DNA from: Brachionus manjavacas | Taxonomy: Eukaryota > Rotifera > Eurotatoria > Ploima > Brachionidae | Assembly: GCA_019054805.1 (NCBI GenBank) | Contig: JAHQIY010000010.1 | Location: 2,277,501 to 2,341,500, forward strand | DNA length: 64,000 nt | Direction: 5' to 3' | Shown: piece after piece, positions 55,405-64,000 of the stretch | Numbering within the stretch: the stretch's first letter is position 1 | Layout of the letters: every line of letters begins with the position of its first letter | The notes under the pieces: generated by a model | Seen by the model: the letters and a program-made list of their open reading frames with translations, nothing else | Database searches by the model: none | Told to the model about the DNA's origin: nothing | Program-made: the position numbers and the translations under genes

Positions 55405-56905
55405 AAAAATATTCGTCGAATCTATTCGAAGCGGTAAATTACCAAACAAATGGCGCGAAGCTAATATAAGTCCAATTTTCAAAAAAGGCAATAGAACAGA
55501 TCCTGCAAACTATAGACCAATATCATTGACTGCAATACCTTGTAAAGTAACGGAACGGATGATTAAGAAAGTAATGGTTAAGCATTTAAATGACAATAAC
55601 TTAATTACAAAACTTCAGCATGGATTTGTCACATGTAAATCATGTGTTACCAACTTAATCGAATCACTCGACCTAATAACAGAAACAATTAATCAAGATT
55701 TTGCGATTGATGCAGTATTCTTAGACTTTATGAAAGCTTTCGACCTCGTACCGCATCCAGAATTAATAGTCAAGCTGGAAGGATATGGATTTAAAGGCAA
55801 ATTATTAGCATGGTTAAAAGCGTTTCTATCTGAAAGAAGACAAAGAGTTGTCATCAATGGAACAGCATCCGAATGGAAGGAGGTCCTCAGTGGTGTTCCA
55901 CAAGGTTCGGTGCTAGGTCCACTTTTATTCATTATCTTCATAAACGACATGCCTGGGAATCTTTATTACTTGTGTAACCTTTTTGCTGATGACAGCAAAC
56001 TATTGGCTATAATCAGAAACTCCATAGATCAAGACAGACTTCAAGAAGATTTAAACGAAATACCCAAATGAACTATCGAATGGGACTAAACCTTAATAAA
56101 TGTAAAGTAATGCACTTAGGAAACCCCAAAATACATAACGATAGACTGTACTCACTAGACCTCGATATTGACACTGATAATAAAGTAACTTATATTCTTG
56201 AAAACTCAACCTCAGAAAGAGATCTTGGCATAATTGTGAAGAACGATCTTAAATGGTCAGATCATATTCAAACTATTGCATCTAAAGCAAACAGCACTCT
56301 AGGCAGAATAAGAAGAGCATTTAAAAGATGGGATCAGAAAACATTCAAGCTACTTTACACAACATTCATTTTGTAATATTGATCATCAGCTTGGAACCCA
56401 TATCGAAGGCAAGACATCAAAATGGTTGAAAAAGTCCAAAGAAGAGCTAGCAAGTCGGTTCCTTCACTAAGAAATAAGAGGTACAACGAAAGATTAAAAA
56501 TACTTGGCCTCACTACACTCGAAGAACGGAGAAAAAGAGGTGACTTAATTTAATTTTACAAATCAGAAAAGAATCTCAATATAATAGATTGGTATCATCC
56601 ACTGACAACAACACCGAATATGAATGCTTCTGGTCCGGCAGGTTCAACAAGAGGGCAAAACAAATTATACAGGCAACTTGTTAAAAACTGTTCAGTCAGA
56701 GACAACTTTCTTTCTAATCGTATCGCTCAAGACTGGAACAACTTAACGTATGAAATAAAAAATGCAGAATCAATCAACTCATTCAAAAACAAATACGACA
56801 AATTTGTTCAAAACAAAATGATGGAATCTCAGCAAAATTTATCTGCTATAGCGAGGTACTGAGTTACCGAGCTCCACGGGCAAAAGCTCGTTGCAGATTA
56901 AATAA
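55405..56905 (+). mobile_element. CR1-like LINE, 5'-truncated, lightly broken
   Basis: Begins inside the reverse transcriptase: ESIRSGKLPNKWREANISPI, NYRPISLTAIPCKVTERMIK, FLDFMKAFDLVPHPELIVKL, LSGVPQGSVLGPLLFIIFIN, catalytic LFADDSK. It continues after a short gap to LNLNKCKVMHLGN, DLGIIVKNDLKWSDHIQ, the C-terminal FLSNRIAQDWNNLTYEIKNA, and a stop at 56,862. The 3' end has a hairpin (gagctccacgggcaaaagctc-like, 56,868-56,890) and an (ATA)n tail. A deletion near 56,068 and a few stops break it. Related to, but distinct from, the copy at 27,814. Confidence 0.88.
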
Positions 56906-57040
56906 TAATAACAATTTTATATAAAAATAAAGAAAATCGTAAAAATTAAATTGATAACGAGTGAGTCATAATGTTATGGACAAATTTTAAAGTTATAAAA
57001 AAATGAAAGGATAATCGGAGAAGGCTGAAAATTTACATAC

Positions 57041-57154
57041 TTGTTTACTAGCTCTTCTAGTTAATTTTTTTGTTATTGGTTTTGACTTGTGTATACTTGG
57101 ACTTTTCTCGGGCCAAAAACGTAACTGATATTCTTTGAGCTCAGTGTCCCAGAC
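57041..57154 (-). other. Exon-like minus-strand stretch
   Basis: After an acceptor (aaaattttag) the frame reads VWDTELKEYQLRFWPEKSPS then IHKSKPITKKIN and stops; a donor-like caa|gtatgt lies 114 nt from the acceptor. GC-richer than the flanks. A second patch at about 57,545-57,595 reads ERNPYDQDRLRELVL. These could be terminal exons of an unidentified host gene on the minus strand. Confidence 0.3.
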
Positions 57155-57199
57155 CTAAAATTTTTTTTTTGAAAAAACAAACAAAATAGTCATATTTTT

Positions 57200-58555
57200 A
57201 ACAGTTTTAAATGATGAATGATCTTAAGATCATTTTTTTATCATTTTTCGTTCATAAGATATTCTTTAAAATCCGTCAATAATAACCTATTTTTTAGATT
57301 TTCAAAAAATTCGTAAATAAGCAGCTTTTTATCGATTTCTTTCGATAGGAATATCCTATTTTTATGAAATTTTGCACAAATGTACATTGATATGAGTCAA
57401 TTGTGCCCTGCTAATATTAAGCAGATCCGAGGTTGCATTCGACTTCTAGAATAAAATTTCTAGTTAAAAAGCATATAATGGTCAGATTGAAATTTCTTTT
57501 TAAAAGCATAGGTGAAAAAGGATGATTTTATGATTTTTATAAAGCTTAAAGGACGAGCTCTCTTAGTCTATCTTGGTCATAAGGATTCCGTTCTTTTTTT
57601 TTGAGAAAACTAAAACTCAACTTCTGTAAAAAAATTTATTTATGGTAATATTCTCAGTTTGCTAATTCAACTGCCCTTACCTTTTAATTTATTTTCTTCA
57701 AAAATATTTTTTTAAATCAGTTCGAGTAGATTCTCACCATTCCTAAAATTAAAACTAGTGGGGAAGTCAAATCATTTTCCTTTTCCATTTTCCATTTTCC
57801 ACTAAAGAGGATACTCCAAATTTACAGGCCTGACGCATTGTCAAGCGCTGAACTATATGCAAAAGCGAATTAAAAAATAATAAAATTAAAACAAAACTGT
57901 GAAACAGGAATCTCTTATCCGAATTCTTTGTTATTATAAAAATAAAGAGATAAAATTAGAATCAAATTTTAGTAAAAAACTAACTAAGAATCGGAAGAAA
58001 ATACTCTAAAGAATTCTTTCTTTGACAGACTTTTGAACAAAATTTTTTGTTTAAAAAACATTTAATTTAAACGAAAAATTAAAATGTAAAAGAAAAATAA
58101 ATTCATTTTTTGAATAGTTAAATTGGAAAGGTGCTTTTGCTTTTTAAAATATTATAATGGAATATATTATTAAAATGTGAAAAAAATTAAAAGAATTAAT
58201 AAGCAAAGTCTGTGTTTTTTTTTTAATCAAAACCACACATTTATTTTATTTAGGTCCTTCACTTAATTTTGTTAACTTTAAGCCTGGAATAACTTTTTTG
58301 AGCCAGTGAGCCAATGCACTTCATTTAGCGCTAACCTTTTTTTAACATAATTTTGGTCACAGAGCCACAGTCAAATATTAGGCAAAAAAAATTAAAATTT
58401 ATCAAGAAACAAAATTTTCTTTTATCAGCCATTCTTTTTATATGCTGACTTTTAATTATTTAAACTATTCCCTGCATTTATTTTATATGTTCAAACTCTT
58501 TACTGAAATTTAAAATAAAAATTTTTAAAAGCTTTTTTTTCTAGAAAAAATCCCA
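57200..58555. other. Intergenic, nothing recognised
   Basis: AT-rich, with a short ttttccattttccatttt repeat near 57,780. No coding frame or repeat pair apart from the patch at 57,545. It should include the promoter of the DOMON/b561 gene. Confidence 0.45.
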
Positions 58556-58566
58556 TCATCGTTCCA

Positions 58567-60202
58567 ATGAATCAGTCGTTTGGTTTTATTATTTTGTTAT
58601 TTTTTCTAATAAAAAAATCTTTAACATCAGTAAGGTGAAATTTTAATTTCTTTGGCTAAATTTATTTTTTCAAGAGTGACGATTGTGGGACAAAATATGG
58701 CTGCTTCAAAATTCCAAGTGACTGTCAGGATTTGAACTGTGATTACATTGTCAAATGGCAAGAAAATGGCACATATACACATTTTGTGATGCAAACAAAA
58801 CCAATGCAGTCTAGTTTCTACTTGGCTATAGGTTTTTCCTACAACCGCAAAATGGGAGAAGATTGCGTGGTAATGTGCAAGTACAGTACAAGCGGTAGAT
58901 CATCAATCGAGCATTACTATAATCCTAGAAAGGAAAAAATATCTGAAATACTCGATCCGAATAATCGATCAATAGGACTAACGCAATCAAGTATAACAAT
59001 TAATGAGAATTTTTTAACTTGCTCCTTCAAAAGATTGAAATCCATTAAAAATGTAAGGGAATACTTCGATCTGAATGAAGCGTATTATTTGTTGATGGTT
59101 AAGGGATATCTTGATCCAGACAGTAGGAAAACATTTTCTCATCTTAAAATATTTAATTTTTTTCAAAAGATGAACCTACAAATCATAAAAAAAATAAATT
59201 TGCCAGTTCCGATGAGATAAATTTTAATTTTATTACAGAGGAAGTAAATAATTCAAGTTTAAATTACATCAAAGTACATGCTATTTTGATGACTTCAATT
59301 TGGATGATTTTGGCCACTTTTGGCGTCATTTTTGCAAGTAATTTAATTCAACAGCTAGAAAACTTCTTAATTTAGAGAAAAATTTAAAAGGATATTTCAA
59401 ATTTTTAAATTGGTACTGGAGCTTATTTGGTACCGAGTTGTGGTTTGCTGTGCATCGAGCCTTCATGACCCTAGTGCCAATGTTAGCACTAATTGGCTTA
59501 GGCGCAATATTCTATGCAAAAGATTTCGAATTTATACAACCAAGTCTAAATTTAAATTTTGCTCACTCTTTACTCGGGTTTATCACCATTGCTTTTTCCA
59601 TAATTCAAGTAAAAATTTAAATTGAAAGATTTTTGTTAATTTTTTCTATCAAGCCTATCTATGGAGCTTTGAGACCTTCCAAGAATGCAGAAAACCGATC
59701 GCGTTTTAATTTAATTCACCGAATTTTCGGATTCATAACAATTTTATCTGCAAGTAATTTAATTTTTTTAAATAATAACTTTATTCAGTTTTTTTGAATT
59801 AGTGGCATCGATTGCAATGGGATCAATAATTTTCTTTAATAATGAAAAATGGGTTATTTTTTCTGCATGGATGGGTTGGTTGGTTGCTGTTGTATTTCTT
59901 CTCGAGTTTGCCGACTACAAAATAAAAAATAAAAACAAAGATGGTAATTTTTTTTTATCAAATAAAAAGAAGAATTAAATTTTTAATTTTTAAAAGAACC
60001 TTTGATCGAGACAGAAGACGAAGAAAGTCGTTCTTACCACACTTTGGTAAAAGACAATTATTATTTTCGAACATTTTTTGAAAATTCCTTTAAATTTAAG
60101 TTTGATGAAAAATTTAAATTGCTTTTGTTGATGACCCATGCAATGGCATCCGTTATTATGATCGGTTTGATTAATCTTTTTATTATTATTGAAGATAAAT
60201 AA
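58567..60202 (+). CDS. DOMON plus cytochrome b561 protein (FRRS1/SDR2-like ferric reductase), seven exons
   Basis: Integral membrane electron-transfer protein of about 452 residues. Exons 58567-58629, 58675-59122, 59170-59337, 59376-59608, 59654-59753, 59803-59943, 59997-60202; all six introns are 38-53 nt, GT-AG and phase-consistent. Residues 1-21: signal peptide (MNQSFGFIILLFFLIKKSLT). About 25-190: DOMON domain (NCDYIVKWQENGTYTHFVMQ, FYLAIGFSYNRKMGEDCVVM). About 200-450: b561 core with the four haem-ligand His in HAILMTSIWM, ELWFAVHRAFM, FAHSLLGF and LIHRIFGF, and several membrane spans, the last near the C-terminus (MTHAMASVIMIGLINLFIII). The family passes electrons from cytosolic ascorbate across the membrane to ferric iron. 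The reeler domain found at the N-terminus of vertebrate FRRS1 is absent. The model is very secure because every junction keeps frame. Confidence 0.9.
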
Positions 60203-60479
60203 GAGGGAATTAAAGTTAAAATTTTATTAATAAACTTGTTGCTTTACCATAAGTCTTTTTTTTCTTAATGGTTTTAATTTGAGTTTTAAAACAACACAAA
60301 AATTTTTTTTTAGACAATTTGTCAGTTTAATTTTAAAAATTTAAGAAAAAAAATTAAAAAAATGTTTGAGAAATAGCTTAGAAATTTTTAATTTACAAAT
60401 TGAATTAACTTTTATTTTTTAGTTTAATAATTTTTAAATAAACAAAAACTGACTGTCTCTTATTTACAATGCCGGAAAT

Positions 60480-60665
60480 TAACTTATCACATCATATCAT
60501 ATGATGTAATTTGATATCAGATGATACGATTTTATATCAACTGATATAAGCTAATATCTGGAAAAAAAATGATTTACAAATTTTTACATATAAAAATTCA
60601 AATTTTAATTCACCTGATATTATTTGACATCAAATGATAAAAGCTGATGTCAGCAGAAATGAGGA
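60480..60665. repeat. Palindromic dyad cluster
   Basis: Several diverged short dyads follow each other: catcatatcatatgatg, tgatatcagatgatac, atatcaactgatataagc, and after a gap acctgatattatttgacatc and aagctgatgtcag. They can fold on themselves or on each other. No coding function. Confidence 0.6.
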
Positions 60666-60769
60666 TAGTATTTAAAATAGTTTTTTTTATAACAATTAAA
60701 AAATAACTATTTTTTTAACCAATTTATGAAAAAAAAAGACATCTTTTCAAAAATTTTGAATTTTACCAA

Positions 60770-60930
60770 ATTTAACCAAAATTATCTCAAAATCCTAAAA
60801 ATTTACGCAATTTTTCGTAAAATACCTCTTTCTCACTTTTCGGATTTTACGTTAATTTACGTAAAACTTTGTTAACTAACGATATTTTACGTAATTTTTC
60901 GTAAAATACTGTTATCAAATCACCACTGTA
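60770..60930. repeat. CGTAAAAT-type inverted repeat, related to the 43.6-kb element
   Basis: Runs of tttacgcaatttttcgtaaa and ttacgtaatttttcgtaaaa and the end atcaaatcaccactgtac resemble the termini at 43,615-43,720 and 44,490-44,515. Probably one end of the same non-autonomous family. Beyond it, 60,930-62,290 holds no supported gene except a doubtful 63-codon Lys/Leu-rich frame at 61,734-61,925. Confidence 0.45.
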
Positions 60931-62299
60931 CATCTAAGCTAGTAAATGAATTGCTGATTAATATGTAAGTTTGATTTTAAGCACCTTTTTACCAGTTTTT
61001 AGACAGGTTTTTAAAAATACAAAAAACTCAATATTCAAGAAAAAAAAAATTTGGAAAAAACTAATTTAATTTTAAAAAAAGTCCATAAAATTCCTAACTA
61101 AATGACACGTTAAAGCTTTAAATTTTTGCTCTCTAATAAGTGGGTCTTAGGAAATTTTTGAAATTTGAGTTTCAGTGTTTTAGTAGGACCCTAATATCAT
61201 CTAAAAAAATTGCAAAATAAAACAACATTTAAACAAGGAATATATAATTTAATATACTAATATATTGAATGTATATAATTTAATACCCCTTTACCCCAGA
61301 TATTCACATCATTAAAGATCACCAGCTTTTTTATTGACTGATGTCAAGATTTTATTTTTATTTGGATCCTTAGCTTTAGATAAGTTAGCAGTCTAATTGG
61401 GTAGGTTGAAATCAACTATTTTCTTGTTATAAAGCATCCGTAATCAATTTCAAAATTTGACCAAATCTCAATAATTGCCCCTGGAATTTTTTAAGCTTAA
61501 AATTCGCCCTTAAGATGATAAGCAAATATCATGCAAAAGCAAGCTTTTTATCTACGGACCACAAATTATTTAAATATTCAAAAAACTTGTAATCATATTG
61601 TAGGAAATGCATATTATTTTAAATTAAAGAATTTTTAAAAGTATGGATGAACACCATAACCGAATGGTTTGCGTGTCAAGAAAAGGACCAATTTAACTAT
61701 CAAGGAAAAGAGTTTTAATTTTAAGACAAAAATATGCTCAAACTATCTAATCGTCTGAAGAAAAAGTTGGGGAAGGAGGGTCCCAAAAAACGCTGGGACC
61801 TGCCTAAAATCCGCGAGATTCTAGTTTTTGTCCTAAAAGTTGCACTAAGAAAATTAAGAAAATTATTAGAATTTTTGTTAATCGTTAAAAAAAATAAAAG
61901 TTTTATATTTAATGCTTATATCTAAATAGATTAGTGAAGATAATTAAAATTAAGTGACGAATTTTTAATGTTATTTTTCTCTTTTTTAACTTTTTATTTT
62001 TGCTAGTGTTTTAGGGAAACAAATAAACCAAACTGAATTATTTATTTTTAATTTATTTGTATCAAAATTAACCTTCATTGTGGAGAAGTAAAAATTAAAG
62101 TCGACAAAAGTAAGAAATCAAAATAGAAATATGAAAAATGTAAGAATAAAAATAAAATAAAAGATCAAAAGACCAAAAAAAAATTAACATATAAAATAAT
62201 TTTTTCCAAACTGTTAAATTAAAAAATGTGGACCAAAAGTAAATTTAGTTAATTATCTATTTGTTTTATTTTCTTTAACTGAATAAGGGCTGACTATTA

Positions 62300-62640
62300 T
62301 ATATTTATTTATTTGTTTTCTGTACCGAGCTAGGGCTCCTTCAGAATAAATTTAAAAAAAATCAAAATCAAAATAAAAATAAAATTAAAGTTGATAAAAT
62401 GAGATAAAAAAAAATCAAAATAAAGTAAATAAGCTAAAAAAATGAAAGTTTTAGAAGACATAGATTGTTACGTGTGGCAAATGTTTACAGAGTTCAGGTT
62501 TCAGGAAAAAAGGAGGAAATAGTAAGGTACCAATTACACAATGGAGTTGAGTATTCAATATATCTCGATTCGAAACCTTTTTTGTATTCCTCCACCAGTC
62601 TTACAACCAATGGGATAAAAATTTGGCTGACCGGTGGAAT
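62300..62640. repeat. Interspersed repeat, copy 2 (paired with 17,190-17,480)
   Basis: Same blocks and order as copy 1: tatttgttttctgtaccgag, ctagggctccttcagaataa, aaatgtttacagagtt, tattcctccaccagtctta. Copy 2 continues without a visible boundary into the retroelement fragment downstream. Confidence 0.6.
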
Positions 62641-63145
62641 GACCGCGGGTCAGCTGGTTTTATTAAAAAGAAAATTGGGAATGAGTTCGAAAGCTGTCGA
62701 TTCATTCGGAGCAGCCCGTATTTATAGTCGCGTTGAGCCCGGAAGGCGTGTCAGCTGGATTGTCGGCAGATGGCACGACGGCGATAAGCGACGGCGATGT
62801 TGTTTTTGTCCCGGAAGTAGTTTACCATGATGACGAGGGAGAAGAACCTGTGCATGTTCTCTCGTCCACTCGTGTAAAACCGAGTCCATTTAGCCCGTAC
62901 CCGCTTCCATAATCCAATGACGGCTTGATTGTCGATGTGGAGACGGATGTCCCCTGGCGTCGGATCTAAAAGAAAAGGAATCAGCGAGGCTGCTGCCTCA
63001 TTAAAAAGAATGGAGTCGGTTGAGGCGTTGATTGAGAGTTCCCTTCCCGAGCCACCTTCAAGTTCCCCCACTTGATACTCAGAGGCGGCCGAGAACCAGA
63101 CCTTTTTTACTTTGGGGTATTTCCTAAACTTGAGTCTGTCCATAG
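62640..63145 (-). mobile_element. Retroelement RNase H-like fragment, fossil (DIRS/LTR-type kin, tentative)
   Basis: GC-richer DNA. The minus strand carries a reading frame with VKKVWFSAASEYQVGELEGG, FNEAAASLIPFLL and DIRLHIDNQAVIGLWKRVRA, the look of an RNase H domain of DIRS- or LTR-type elements (S-D/E-AS...E...IDN.A). Only this part is present. No repeats at its ends were found. It is an old isolated piece. Confidence 0.5.
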
Positions 63146-63149
63146 AAAG

Positions 63150-63600
63150 GAGCAGGCTAATTCAAATAACTGCAGGTGTTCCTCAAGGCTCGGTAATTAG
63201 TCCTCTTTTATTTTGTATATATATTAATGACATCCCCAAAAGATACAAAATTAATAATGAATACTCTCTGCTTTTTGCAGATGATCTAGTTACATTCTTC
63301 ATTTATAACAAAAAGGGGAACCTAGAAAATAAGATAAATAAATACACCAACGAACTAGAACAATGGCTTATTAAATGGAAAATGAAGATATCAGTTGAAA
63401 AGTCGTGTTCAGTAGTCTTCTCTAGGTACTAAAAAGAGAGTGATAATCTAAACTTAAAAATTTATGGAAACAGAATAGTGAGCCAAAAAGAAATCAAGTT
63501 TCTTGGTATTAAATTTGATTCTCAGTTAAATTTGTATATACTGGTAGACGAAATCAAAGAACGCTGCAATAAAAGGTTAAATATTATTACAACGAACTTA
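63150..63600 (+). mobile_element. LINE reverse-transcriptase fragment (R1/Jockey-like)
   Basis: IQITAGVPQGSVISPLLFCI, then INDIPKRYK, SLLFADDLVTFF with catalytic FADD, LEQWLIKWKMKISVEKSCSV, and after a stop KEIKFLGIKFDSQLN. This is a different lineage from the CR1-like copies. It ends abruptly near 63,600, where a CR1-like fragment begins. Confidence 0.8.
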
Positions 63601-63604
63601 TTAG

Positions 63605-64000
63605 GGTTTATTGATACAGTAACATACGAAATCGAAAACGGAAATTTCGTTGACATCATTTACACATATTTTTCAAAAGCCTTTGACAAAGTGTCACAAA
63701 GAAAATTGCTGGTTAAATTTAGAGGGTATGGTAAAGTCGAGGAGCCGTACGAATGGATAAAATCATTCCTTTTAGGTAGAACACAAAGAATAGTCCTTGG
63801 TAATGTAACATTAAAGTGGGAGGAAGTTTCAAGTGGTGTTCCACAGGGATCGGTCTTAGGTCCCATTTTGTTCGTTTTGTACATGACCTATTAGAGTTGA
63901 TTCAAAGTCCGATTCTCTCTTATGCAGACGATTTAAAGATTCTATGGATTTCAAGTAAAGTTTAAACAGGATCAATTCAGTTACAAGACGATTTGAATGT
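63605..64000 (+). mobile_element. CR1-like LINE reverse-transcriptase fragment, runs off the window
   Basis: FVDIIYTYFSKAFDKVSQRK, WIKSFLLGRTQRIVLGNVTL, VSSGVPQGSVLGPILFVLYM, then after a stop SYADDLKILW. Closest to the CR1-like copies at 27,814 and 55,405. It begins in the middle of the RT domain directly against the previous fragment. Confidence 0.8.

Noticed and set aside
61734-61925. 63-codon Lys/Leu-rich frame
   Set aside because: Low-complexity composition, no splice partners, no family; not separable from chance.
1-64000. CRISPR arrays, operons, ribosome-binding sites, prokaryotic origins
   Set aside because: Introns, U6 RNA and animal gene families show eukaryotic nuclear DNA; tandem repeats here lack spacer structure.

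Overview
This window looks like a nuclear chromosome segment of a small-genome invertebrate animal. It is very AT-rich and carries a U6 snRNA sequence. Three host genes are animal-type and can be spliced by eye through tiny GT-AG introns (38-56 nt): a DEG/ENaC sodium channel, an SR-type nuclear cyclophilin, and a DOMON/cytochrome b561 ferric-reductase-like protein. Short introns, AT-richness and a wide mix of CR1-, RTE- and Jockey-like LINEs with MULE, hAT, pogo and CACTA-like transposons would fit a monogonont rotifer (Brachionus-like) or a similar lophotrochozoan. The species assignment is inference.

Layout. 1-16,973: a pogo/Tigger-type transposon split by one 16.2-kb insertion (95-16,302). 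The insertion has matching terminal inverted repeats, a near-perfect 6-bp target duplication, and long degenerate inverted arms that both carry a small membrane-protein gene. Between the arms lie mostly open, partly spliced genes: an unknown membrane protein, a CxxC transposase-like protein, a basic protein, a double-homeodomain protein, a secreted protein, and a ~984-residue DDE transposase with a SWIM zinc finger and a cysteine-protease-like C-terminus. It also holds a decayed piece of a host gene and a three-armed foldback. I cannot place this element in a known class. It is the best candidate here for something undescribed.

17,000-19,300: retroelement debris, including an RTE-like LINE. 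19,766-25,861: the DEG/ENaC gene on the minus strand. Its 4.5-kb first intron has trapped a U6-LINE chimeric retrocopy, a LINE 3' end and two foldback elements. 27,090-34,310: a Mutator-like element with FLYWCH finger, split by a CACTA-like transposase gene that was itself hit by a CR1-like LINE with an open 942-codon frame. 34,670-37,370: two hAT fragments. 39,099-40,824: the SR-cyclophilin. 41,000-46,000: miniature inverted-repeat elements. 46,046-50,150: a two-ORF LINE. 50,352-51,472: a FLYWCH/OTU protein. 51,590-57,570: scattered minus-strand exon-like patches among a BEN-like gene, a second CACTA-like transposase and a CR1-like LINE. 58,567-60,202: the DOMON/b561 gene. 60,480-64,000: palindromic repeats and retroelement fragments.

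The host genes appear unrelated in function. The rest is a deeply nested transposon landscape, and insertions into other insertions give a relative chronology.
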